Source: Mycobacterium sp. GA-1285
Lineage (GTDB): Bacteria > Actinomycetota > Actinomycetes > Mycobacteriales > Mycobacteriaceae
Length of the DNA stretch: 64,000 nucleotides
Reading direction: 5' to 3'
Assembly: GCF_001499905.1 (NCBI RefSeq)
Contig: NZ_LQIS01000004.1
Coordinates: 62,001-126,000, forward strand
Part shown: positions 56,424-64,000 of the stretch, piece by piece
Numbering within the stretch: the first letter of the stretch is position 1
How the letters are laid out: each line of letters opens with the position of its first letter
Notes under the pieces: model-generated
What the model was told of the DNA's origin: nothing
Database searches by the model: none
Seen by the model: the letters and a program-made list of their open reading frames with translations, nothing else
Translations under genes and position numbers: made by a program

Positions 56424-57257
56424 TTACCGAAGGCGCGGGCAGAGGACTGCACTAGTTTCTTCCATAATTCGTTTCCCGACCTCGTCGTACGGCTGAGCGT
56501 CACCTGTTGCATACAGGCGGCAGATCGGAAGGCCCTGCTGGAATAGAGCCCAGTAGGGATACTTTCTCGTGTACTCAAGCTGCGTTTCAATGTCAGGGTC
56601 ACCCGGTTGCGCTGGCCGGGTGCGAAGTGTTGCCGCCGCCTCCTTGAGTGATCGGCAATGAATGCCTCGCTGCTTCATGACTCCCCCGGAAGGGATTCCT
56701 TCCACAATCGAAGCTAAATTCTCTTCTTCGAAGTCGTCCGCGGTGCCGCTGAACACTGCATCTATACCGTCCGGGTGCACCCCGGCGTCTTCTGCCGCCT
56801 TACGCAGCAGACCCAAGTATTCGTCGTAAGCCGCCCTGGCCTCACCGATGCTTGGATTAGGTGGGGCTAAGAAGGTGCAATCATCCATTCCTTGCGGGAT
56901 ACGGTGTTCCGAACCGCCATCGATCATTCGTATTGTCGCGGTAACGATTAGAAGAATTCCGACGATGGCCGCGGTCCCAACGATGACGTGTCGTGGATTT
57001 CCAACCATGTCAATGAGTCGCTGGCTCAAGGTTTTCCGTGGCGACTGTTCGGCGGCAATCCCGAGACCGTTGAGCACATCCCGTCGGTGATCAGACAGCC
57101 AGAAGGGCCAGCCCGGCGGGGGCGGCGGCCATGAAGGGTCTGGCTGCCACCCATGCGGCGGTTGCCATCCTGCCGGCGGCTGCGGCCACCCCGGGGGAGG
57201 ATTGAATCTTGCTCTCTCCCCCGACGGACTGCCGTTCGGACGTTTCGAATTTGTCAT
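56424..57257 (-). CDS. Pro/Trp-rich single-pass membrane protein
   Basis: A 277-residue protein. Residues 18-55 are a cytoplasmic Pro/Trp-repeat stretch (PPPGWPQPPAGW, QPPHGWQPDPSW, PPPPPGWPFW). One membrane segment near residues 91-112 (VIVGTAAIVGILLIVTATIRM) is followed by an extracytoplasmic domain with three cysteines (DDCTFL, IHCRSL, PICRLY) and a C-terminal VLCPRLR. The type-II layout with a Pro-rich cytoplasmic head is frequent in mycobacterial DUF4333/DUF732-like proteins. The DAGVHPDGID and YDEYLGLL blocks resemble DUF732. Function unknown. Confidence 0.6.
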   Translation of the reverse strand: MTNSKRPNGSPSGERARFNPPPGWPQPPAGWQPPHGWQPDPSWPPPPPGWPFWLSDHRRDVLNGLGIAAEQSPRKTLSQRLIDMVGNPRHVIVGTAAIVGILLIVTATIRMIDGGSEHRIPQGMDDCTFLAPPNPSIGEARAAYDEYLGLLRKAAEDAGVHPDGIDAVFSGTADDFEEENLASIVEGIPSGGVMKQRGIHCRSLKEAAATLRTRPAQPGDPDIETQLEYTRKYPYWALFQQGLPICRLYATGDAQPYDEVGKRIMEETSAVLCPRLR

Positions 57258-58378
57258 TGATCTCTCTTTGCAGCTGCGAATGTTTCATAAATGATGCAGT
57301 TTCCGGCAAGGCTCCCTAACCACCGCTCCCGCCTACTAGTCGGAAACACTTGGCGAATCAAGTAGCTGCCAACGCTCGCCCCAAATCGACGAACGACCGG
57401 CTATACCCCGCCCTCCTTCATATCGCCGCCCTGCCGATACCTCACTGTAACGAATCATTCTGTGGCGCAGGGATAATCAATCGTGAGGTTCGCGCTCCGG
57501 AGAAAGTCGCTTCCGAGCGATCTCACGGGCGAAGAGTCTGACGCGTCTTCTCAGCAGCTTCTTTCGAGGGTCACATTGGTATCCAAGACGGCGTCGGACG
57601 GGCCACCCTCACAATGAACTTCAAGCGGGGCGTTCCATAGGGAGACGGCCATCGTCGCCTCCATCCCACAGAAACGTCGTAACCGATGTAATCGTCAACA
57701 AACTGACCCCACGTCGGATTAGGACCGCGTAGTGGTCACATGGCGATGTCGACTCTTCACCTTTTCCCGTGTCGGTCCACCGTCTCCCCCTCTTTAACTT
57801 CCGCCCCTTTTCGAGGGCGAAGTATAGCAAAGTGGACCGGCGACACGTCGGCTCTTCATGGAGGCACGATCGTCTCGGCGCGAATGAGGTTGGTGGGAGA
57901 GACGCCATGATGGTCGACGAATGCTTCGTGCCTCGAATGCCTTGAGACAAGAGCCGATCCAAGCTTCGGCGGTCCGCATGGCGGCGCGGCTGCGTCGGTG
58001 ACTTGGCCTGTTGCGAGGGAACCACCCGCATCCGATTCTCGGCGCCTCAGCACCCATACCTTCACCTCCACGTCGGCGCAGCACACCGCAGCGGTGGCTG
58101 TCGCTGTCCGAGAAGCCGCCGCCGGTCCTCTGTTATACCGCAAGCGAGTCGAAGCTCCGCACTAGACGAGTTCCCCCAGCTAACCATCTTCCTACTCCCG
58201 TGAGACAGGGCTCCGCGCCGCTCCGCCGACCATCGACTGACGGCTTGCCTCGGCATGCGGGTCGCCGGCCTGCGGGCGTATGTCGTAAAGGGTGCATGCG
58301 TTTGCGCAGTCACCGCGAAGGTTTCGGTAAGCCAAGAAATTCGCTGCGAGGAACTACCTGGCTGCTACGCTCCTACTC
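57258..58378. other. Long gene-poor region with strong inverted repeats
   Basis: About 1.1 kb without a credible gene on either strand; the available frames have poor codon pattern and no ribosome binding sites. It is the longest such stretch in the window. A structured element is present at 57849-57956 (separate entry). Confidence 0.5.
57849..57956. other. Nested inverted repeats, possible structured RNA or element scar
   Basis: Two perfect stems nest here: CGGCTCTT (57849-57856) with AAGAGCCG (57949-57956), and GAGGCACGA (57861-57869) with TCGTGCCTC (57926-57934). GTCTC/GAGAC words inside could add a third. The left spacer is 4 bases, the right 14, and the inner loop 56, so a folded RNA of about 108 bases or an integration-type DNA hairpin is possible. 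No known family recognised. Confidence 0.4.
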
Positions 58379-58693
58379 ATGAATACCGGGGGGAAGATCA
58401 TTTCGCTAGTGGCATCCGGCATCACTGCCGCGGGCCTCGCTGTGGGCCTTAGCGCTCCAGCATCAGCGGCCGACTACGGCGTGAACATCGGCGCATGGTG
58501 CGCCAGGAACATAGAATCGGGAACCGCCGCACCATCGGCAGCGACCAATATCAATAATCGGTGGGATGGCTGGCGTTGTGGAACTCGATACGGTCTCGTT
58601 GGCGTGAACGTACAGGATGCGTGCAATCAGCAGGGTGGCGGCAAAGCGGTGACCGTACACAGCGGTTCGAGCGGCTGGCGCTGCCGGCGCTGA
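58379..58693 (+). CDS. Small secreted four-Cys protein
   Basis: A 104-residue protein with a clear signal peptide (GKIISLVASGITAAGLAVGL, cleavage near ASAADYG at residue 31). The mature domain of about 73 residues has four cysteines in two similar halves: IGAWCARNI...DGWRCGT and VQDACNQQ...SGWRCRR, suggesting an internal duplication and two disulfides. It precedes a lipoprotein gene by 76 bp on the same strand. Such domains appear in actinobacterial secreted hypotheticals; function unknown. Confidence 0.68.
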   Translation: MNTGGKIISLVASGITAAGLAVGLSAPASAADYGVNIGAWCARNIESGTAAPSAATNINNRWDGWRCGTRYGLVGVNVQDACNQQGGGKAVTVHSGSSGWRCRR

Positions 58694-58769
58694 TCGGACG
58701 GTACCTGCCAACACTTATCTCAGCCCCTGGGAGCGGTGACCGCGCGACACGCCCCGGAAGGATTTGAAT

Positions 58770-59855
58770 TTGCGAAAGATGTGTATTTGGCTGTTCATTC
58801 TGGCCATAACGGCGGGCGCCTGTTCTTCTGATTCAGAGCCCTCGACGACCGCTACGGCACCAACGTCATCCCGAAGCGCCACGCCGCCCACGCAGTCCCC
58901 ACCACAAGACGCAAGCGACATTAGCGGACCCATTGTCTTCCACTGCCATTGGACAGCCACACCGACCCCTGACCCAGGTACGACGATCAGCAAACTCAAC
59001 ATAAAGACGGGTGAGTTGAAACCGATAGCTCAGTTTCCCGTCGGGGGATGCGATGGCGTGCGTGCGACCAAGCCGGCCTACGGAACAAGTTACCCTCGTG
59101 AAAACAATTTCGTCGCACAAGGATTGACCACGTTATACAGCCCTGACTGGCGAAAAAGAGTTATAGACCTCGGGCCTGGTCTTTCGAACCATGTCGGCTA
59201 CTACGACCTTCAGTTGGGCAACCGAGTAGACGTGAGCGAAATTGTTAATCCTGCGGGAGGCGATTTTGACGTTGAGCCTAAGCACAGCTCGCCACTATTC
59301 ACACGCGATGGCTTATTCAGATTCATTGACAACGTAGCGAAAGAAGTCAAGTACTTCGACACGAACAGCAAGCGGGTCGTTAGGAGTGCACCCTATAGCG
59401 GCACGAACGACGCTTGGCCTCCCGGGGCAGCTGTCGACGCGCCCGAATGGCTCCGATGGGTGGCGACTCCGGGCAAAAGTGATTTCCGCACCTGCATGGG
59501 GCTGTGGGTGATCGACGATAGACGTTACCTCCGGGTGAAATTGCCCGGCGACGAGGGAAGCGGAATTAACCATGACAGGTATTTGGCAGTAGATACCATA
59601 CCTGCCGCACACGACGACAGTGGAATGTGTGATCGTTGGGCTGGCACACAAATTTCTCCGTTGGTCCTGAACGGTCCACTGAGCGCTGCAGCAGACCCGA
59701 CGGGTTCTACTATTCTGTTCGTCATCGAGGGGAAAGACCGCGAAAATAAGCTGTATAGGGCCAACACGGCTTCACCTGAGAGCCCAACGGAGATTAAGGT
59801 GCAGGGAGGACTGGGTGACTATGGCGACACCTGGACAATCGTAGATTGGCAATAA
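58770..59855 (+). CDS. Lipoprotein, beta-propeller-like
   Basis: About 361 residues. GGAAGGA lies 7 bases upstream of a TTG at 58770, which is preferred over TTG 58764 and ATG 58779. The hydrophobic N-terminus ends in AITAGACSSD, a lipobox. A Thr/Pro/Ser linker follows, then a beta-rich domain with repeated strands (TLYSPDWRKRVIDLGPG, GYYDLQLGNRV, TGSTILFVIEG) that recall TolB-like propellers. Base composition is more AT-rich than core genes. Function unknown; likely acquired. Confidence 0.65.
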   Translation: MRKMCIWLFILAITAGACSSDSEPSTTATAPTSSRSATPPTQSPPQDASDISGPIVFHCHWTATPTPDPGTTISKLNIKTGELKPIAQFPVGGCDGVRATKPAYGTSYPRENNFVAQGLTTLYSPDWRKRVIDLGPGLSNHVGYYDLQLGNRVDVSEIVNPAGGDFDVEPKHSSPLFTRDGLFRFIDNVAKEVKYFDTNSKRVVRSAPYSGTNDAWPPGAAVDAPEWLRWVATPGKSDFRTCMGLWVIDDRRYLRVKLPGDEGSGINHDRYLAVDTIPAAHDDSGMCDRWAGTQISPLVLNGPLSAAADPTGSTILFVIEGKDRENKLYRANTASPESPTEIKVQGGLGDYGDTWTIVDWQ

Positions 59856-60169
59856 CAAAGACACTCGGCCCAACCCCAAGTGAGCCTGCAGCCAAACACT
59901 GCCGCGTTTTCTTGTGTGCATCGGCTGACACGTCGCTAGAAGCTAGCCATGAGTTAGTTAGTGCGACTTGTGTTGTACTGCAATATTCTTGAATTGCACG
60001 AAGTTGTCGCACGTCAAGCTTTCCGGGTGCCAGAGCCCGCTTTTCCACTTGTTAACCTTGACAAGAGCCGCGTCACCGCTTGATCGAAGAGGCATTGTCG
60101 ACCGCGGCATCTTCTGTCAAGAGCCCGAGCTGATTGAGCCATACGCCGATGCTCACGCGGGCCGCACGA
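59856..60169. other. Intergenic region with hairpin at 59961-60012
   Basis: 314 bases with no gene. GTGCGAC (59961-59967) pairs with GTCGCAC (60006-60012) and, nested inside, TGCAAT (59979-59984) pairs with ATTGCA (59993-59998). It lies between the convergent lipoprotein and helicase genes and may end transcription of either. Confidence 0.4.
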
Positions 60170-63100
60170 CTACCGTCGCTCTGCCAGATCCAAGCGCTGA
60201 GCAGCGACGATGGCCTTCCGTAGCTCAGTTGCTACTTGCCTAGTACGCAGCAACCTGTCCACTCGTTCGATGAGGTCGTTCTCGGACAACGTTTGGCCAG
60301 CCGACACGTTCCGGCAGTACTGGAGCACCTCAGTTGGAGGCACGATATCGATCGTCCGCGGACCGAGTTCGCGTGCGACTGCTGAGGACTGACTGGGGAG
60401 CCTGAAAGTCCTTGGCTTGTTACCGGTCTGGCCGAACGGGTTCTCCGAAACGATTCGCTGGTGGCGCTCAGCAGCCGAGATAGCGCGATTGAGCAGACGA
60501 GAGAACTCGTCATGAGACTCTCGACTCGGGGCGCATCTCCTGTACACCTGATGTATCCGCCAGCCAGTGACGGGACCTTCGACACCAACGATGCGAACGA
60601 CGTTGTCGATGATGCGGTCGGGCGGCGTCTGCGAGATCGGTGAGAGGGCTTCGGAAAAGACGGGGTAGGCCTTCAGCGTCGGTGGTTCAGGGCTGGTCAT
60701 CCGTGGCACAGCACTCGAAGACACGTGTGACGCCTGCTGTTGAGAGGACACGCGCCTCGGCCGGTCAGCGACGGTGCTCTCCGCAGAATGGGCGGCCTCC
60801 CGGCGTGGCAACCGGGGTCGGACCGCGGGGATACGGGGCGCTGGCGGCGAATCGGTGGCAGGTACTCGTGTAGCGGGTGCCGTTACGCCTGGCGCAGGAT
60901 CACGAGGTGGCTGCTCCGAAACAGCTGTGCTTGCGTCGACCTTCGTCGAGGTTGAAGTTGCCCCCGCCCCCGGCGCCGGAGGGCCGCCTTGCCCGAACAG
61001 ACGTTCGCGCTCGGCAGCAATAATGTCGCGAGCGAGTTCGGCTTCGGTGACGTCGTAGGCTTCCGGAGCGCTTGCAGCAGTTTCGCTTTCGCGCGCGAAG
61101 CTCTCGAACAGCTCCTTCTTGGTCGCGAGGATCTCACGGAGCCTTTGATCGACACCCTCATCAGACAAGAGCCGATGCACTTGGACCGATTCTAGTTGGC
61201 CCATGCGGTGCGCTCGGGCGATCGCTTGCCATTCGGTGGTGGGCTTGAGTTGCGGTTCACAGATCACGACGACCGACGCCGCTTGTATATTCAAACCCAC
61301 GCCGCCAGCGACGATTTGAGCAACTAGGACGGCGCCCTTCTTGGCTGCGGAGAAGTCGTCGATCATGACCTGGCGCTGGCTAGCGACGACTGAACCGGTG
61401 AGCGGGCCGAATACTCTGCCGGGCATATGTCGTGCGATGTCGTTGAGGACGTCGAGGAAGTGCGAAAAGACCACGACGCGACGTCCGTTGGCCTCTGCCT
61501 CGTCGACGATCTCCACAAGGCGCTGCATCTTCGTGGACTTGAGGCCCTGCCTCATACCGGCCTGTCGCATCGCCATGAAGTTGCGTCGTTCTACAGCGGC
61601 GCGGTATGCGGATGCGTCCGCGGCAGACATCGGCATCCATTCATCGACCTCGACGAGTTCGGGGAGTTCTGTGAGGACATCTTCTTGGTTGCGGCGGAGG
61701 TACGCAGGCGCCACCTGGCGCCGAAACTTCTTCGGCGCGAATTCATTTGCGTCGAGTATCAGATCCGGACGGAGATACCCGACGAGATTGCGGAACTCAT
61801 CGAGGCGATTCTCCAGCGGTGTACCGGTGAGGAGAACCGCCCGCTCGCAGGAGTCGATGAGCCGCGATGTTCTTTGTGTGCGAAGTGCTTCGGGGTTCTT
61901 GATGTAGTGAGCTTCGTCTACCACAACGCAGCCAAGCGTTGGTATCGCGATGTTGTTGGTGAGCCAGGCCAGGGTCTCGAAGGTCGTGACGGCCACGCCG
62001 CCGTTGCGTTCCCAGTTCTTGGCCGCCCACCGCCGGTCGGGCCCATGTAACCGATGGGCGGTCAGCTTCGATTTGGCATTGACTTCGCGGACCCAGTTTG
62101 TCACGACAGCCGCGGGGCACACGACGAGAAAGTTCTGCTCGCCTTTGGCGCGGAGGTGGGCAAGGGCGGCGATGGCTTCGACGGTCTTACCCAGGCCCAT
62201 CTCGTCACCGATGATCACTTTCCGCTGCACCAAGGCGAATCGTGCGGCGAAGCTCTGGTAGCCGCGCAGCGACGCGGTGAGATAGTCGCCCTTCAGTTCG
62301 AAATCGCGAACGGCGTCGATGATTTCAGTCGGTAGATCACCGTGGGTCTTCTCGTCGTCTTCGGTGATGAATCCCAGTTCGGCGAGCAGCGCGAAGTAGT
62401 CCGCGGGGCGAGTGAGGAAGTCCTCCCACGGGTCGCCGCTTGCTGCCGCGTCTTCGGCATCCGCGACCGCACGAGCCGACCGGGCGACGATCTGTACGGC
62501 GTCCCGGAAGTCCTCGACGGTCGACAGGGCGGTCGGGATGACGATCGCGTGGGTGACCGTCTTGTCGATTGCCGCGGCGACGGGCGCCAGTTCTTCAACG
62601 ATGGCCATGTCGGCAGACGAAGCGCAGGCGCGACGTGCGGCGTCCCAGGCCCGGAGGCGGCGCAGAAACTCGGTGTGCTCGGGAGTGCGGTTCTTGATAT
62701 CGATGCGCATCGGTATCTCGTCGAACGTGTTCTGCCGCAGTGTTCGCGCCGCCGCGCGGATCCGGGTCGCAGAGGTTTCCCCGATACCGCCCAGAGTTTG
62801 GAGGCGGTGCTCGTTAGTCAAGACTGCGAGTACGTTGGTGATGCCGTTGTCCACCAGAGCGCCGACGCGGATTTTGTCGCGGGTGGCTTCCCGGAGCCGT
62901 TCGACTGACATGTCGGCCAGCATCCGGTCGGTCTCTTTGTTTCGGACGTTGTTGCCGACGTCGAATGCGGCCTTGCGCATCCTGGACTCTATGGCCGCCG
63001 CTCGCCGAATGATGCCCGTCGCGTTCGGCAGTATCGCGAATGACCTCGAGTCTTCAAGGACCGCGGATTTGCCATTCTCGGGGAGCTGCTGCTTGAAACC

Positions 63101-63616
63101 CACCCAGTCGGCCAGTGCGTCGCGGACGGTCAGTGCGTGAATCCGTTGATCGTCTACCGGCCTGGCGCTCTCGATAGCTTGGCCGATACCGCTGGTGCGA
63201 AACCACCGGTGGTAGTCGTTGAGGAACTGCGCTGCCTGGTTGGCCTTGTCTCGTGTTCCGCCGAACAGCAGCAGGCGGCCGAATCCCGTGACCTTTCGCA
63301 AGTCCGCCGTCGCCGCAGCGACCTCGGTGGTGAGCCGGTCAAGCTCTCGTTGTACGTCCGGGTGAATTGGCGAGAGGCAGGCAGCCCTTGCCATACCCTG
63401 AATGAGCGCCTGATCGTCGGGGCGCAGCGGGATGACGTGCCACAAATCGCGGTCGTCTCGCCGCGCCTTCACAGTGCGGGCTCGCAGTGCTGCCGCCTGC
63501 TTGGCGGACTCGCTAGCAATCTCGTGGCGAGCCACCGTCAGCGACTTGGCGGCGTCCACCCAACGTTGTACTTCATCGCCAATCGCCGACGTCGATGGCT
63601 GTTCGTGTTTGCTCAT
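60170..63616 (-). CDS. SNF2/SWI2-family DNA helicase with helix-hairpin-helix and C-terminal winged-helix-like region
   Basis: A 1,148-residue protein, ATG at 63616. The N-terminal 450 residues are helical, with a helix-hairpin-helix-like LGGIGETSATRIRAAA near residue 275. The SNF2 core follows: IIGDEMGLGKTVEAI (Walker A, about 465-479), VVVDEAHYIKNPE (DEAH, near 565), LLTGTPLENRLDEF (motif III), and AIARAHRMGQ (motif VI, near 800). A Pro/Thr/Ala-rich linker precedes a C-terminal domain (residues 1010-1148). It would translocate on double-stranded DNA. Divergent from a second helicase-like gene, 123 bp away. Confidence 0.85.
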   Translation of the reverse strand: MSKHEQPSTSAIGDEVQRWVDAAKSLTVARHEIASESAKQAAALRARTVKARRDDRDLWHVIPLRPDDQALIQGMARAACLSPIHPDVQRELDRLTTEVAAATADLRKVTGFGRLLLFGGTRDKANQAAQFLNDYHRWFRTSGIGQAIESARPVDDQRIHALTVRDALADWVGFKQQLPENGKSAVLEDSRSFAILPNATGIIRRAAAIESRMRKAAFDVGNNVRNKETDRMLADMSVERLREATRDKIRVGALVDNGITNVLAVLTNEHRLQTLGGIGETSATRIRAAARTLRQNTFDEIPMRIDIKNRTPEHTEFLRRLRAWDAARRACASSADMAIVEELAPVAAAIDKTVTHAIVIPTALSTVEDFRDAVQIVARSARAVADAEDAAASGDPWEDFLTRPADYFALLAELGFITEDDEKTHGDLPTEIIDAVRDFELKGDYLTASLRGYQSFAARFALVQRKVIIGDEMGLGKTVEAIAALAHLRAKGEQNFLVVCPAAVVTNWVREVNAKSKLTAHRLHGPDRRWAAKNWERNGGVAVTTFETLAWLTNNIAIPTLGCVVVDEAHYIKNPEALRTQRTSRLIDSCERAVLLTGTPLENRLDEFRNLVGYLRPDLILDANEFAPKKFRRQVAPAYLRRNQEDVLTELPELVEVDEWMPMSAADASAYRAAVERRNFMAMRQAGMRQGLKSTKMQRLVEIVDEAEANGRRVVVFSHFLDVLNDIARHMPGRVFGPLTGSVVASQRQVMIDDFSAAKKGAVLVAQIVAGGVGLNIQAASVVVICEPQLKPTTEWQAIARAHRMGQLESVQVHRLLSDEGVDQRLREILATKKELFESFARESETAASAPEAYDVTEAELARDIIAAERERLFGQGGPPAPGAGATSTSTKVDASTAVSEQPPRDPAPGVTAPATRVPATDSPPAPRIPAVRPRLPRREAAHSAESTVADRPRRVSSQQQASHVSSSAVPRMTSPEPPTLKAYPVFSEALSPISQTPPDRIIDNVVRIVGVEGPVTGWRIHQVYRRCAPSRESHDEFSRLLNRAISAAERHQRIVSENPFGQTGNKPRTFRLPSQSSAVARELGPRTIDIVPPTEVLQYCRNVSAGQTLSENDLIERVDRLLRTRQVATELRKAIVAAQRLDLAERR

Positions 63617-63739
63617 GGGTTCCGGTGGTCAATCGATTACAGGGAAGATTAGCGGAGCCTCGCCACGACACGGGATTCGCCCGCCTATTGTCGGAGCCGT
63701 CTATTAGCGTGGGTCAGCTATCTACCGGGGAGGACAACA

Positions 63740-64000
63740 GTGCTGCTGGAGGAGTTGAAGCCGGGCCTGCGCATTGACGGGCTTATACCCGCCCAGGTGA
63801 TCACCGTGATCTTTGCCCAATGGCACGGCACCGATGCTCTGGAGCTGACGTATAAGACCGCCGACGGAGCACTCGGCCAGCAGGTCGTGTTCCGCAAAGA
63901 CCAGGACAAGCTCACCGTCGCGCAGACCGGCAGCCGCGCCTTCGACGCCAACGCCTCCGACTTCAAGCTCGTCGCCGAGGCCCAACGGATCACCCTGGCC
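63740..64000 (+). CDS. Start of a large SNF2/DrmD-like helicase (cut by window edge)
   Basis: GGGGAGG lies 6 bases before the GTG at 63740, and the frame is open for 87 codons to the window edge. The N-terminus LEELKPGLRIDGLIPAQVIT, LELTYKTADGALGQQVV and ASDFKLVAEAQRITLA matches my memory of the opening of large SNF2 helicases of the DrmD/DISARM-associated type, which precede DNA methyltransferase genes in defence islands. Only the first 87 residues are visible, so the helicase motifs themselves are outside the window. Confidence 0.6.
   Translation, partial: MLLEELKPGLRIDGLIPAQVITVIFAQWHGTDALELTYKTADGALGQQVVFRKDQDKLTVAQTGSRAFDANASDFKLVAEAQRITLA

Noticed and set aside
63740..64000. Firm assignment as DISARM drmD
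   Set aside because: Only 87 residues are visible and no accompanying defence gene lies in the window; kept as a possibility only.

Overview
The window looks like chromosome from a fast-growing mycobacterium (Mycobacterium/Mycolicibacterium). The DNA is high-GC with many GTG starts. Lineage markers include furA-katG, a long-form isocitrate lyase (ICL2), an antigen 85 mycolyltransferase, a RipD-like NlpC/P60 protein that has lost its catalytic residues, several FadD acyl-CoA synthetases and a PrrB-like sensor kinase. No rRNA, tRNA, CRISPR array or intact insertion sequence was seen.

Positions 1-8.1 kb hold ordinary metabolic and envelope genes: a truncated 2OG-Fe(II) oxygenase, an alpha/beta hydrolase, a hotdog-type thioesterase, a FadD, small secreted proteins, YaaA, an NlpC/P60-like protein whose upstream end carries a perfect CRP consensus, and an alkaline-phosphatase-superfamily enzyme. 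Positions 8.2-18.95 kb are one gene of about 3,590 codons. It joins a SARP/BTAD DNA-binding front end, a class III nucleotide cyclase domain, an AAA/NACHT-like ATPase and a helical region to about 17 tandem NTF2/SnoaL-like half-modules. From 13.28 kb these run as A/B pairs with a DNA period near 810 bp.

Positions 19-30.5 kb hold RibD/DHFR-like, MBL-fold, hydrolase and glutamine-amidotransferase genes, then katG and furA with a clear promoter. After these come a split acyltransferase-3/SGNH lipoprotein pair, an orphan PrrB-like kinase, an SRPBCC protein and an aldehyde dehydrogenase. Positions 30.8-34.3 kb hold a two-gene cassette: an acidic, Cys-free protein with two internal NV-rich/AAPI repeats and a Ser/Gly tail, followed by a multi-pass M50 (HEFGH) metalloprotease with a PqqD-like front end, two CxxC motifs and a Ser/Thr tail. 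It reads as a substrate/processing pair that I cannot assign to a described system.

Positions 34.3-47.6 kb return to core functions: ICL2, L-2-hydroxyglutarate oxidase, RipD, an HsaA-like flavoprotein, a FadD, antigen 85, a MOSC protein, a promoter with a palindromic operator before a DUF4383 protein, a ThrE-type exporter and an FKBP lipoprotein. From 47.7 kb rightwards the character is accessory: a twice-frameshifted FAD monooxygenase, a decayed P450 3' end, a C39-like lipoprotein, a DUF4304 protein, a MazEF-type toxin-antitoxin pair, a TetR with a palindromic operator, a truncated gene, low-density regions with strong inverted repeats, and genus-level hypothetical secreted proteins. The window ends in two divergent SNF2-type helicase genes, the second cut by the edge, which may mark the start of a defence island.
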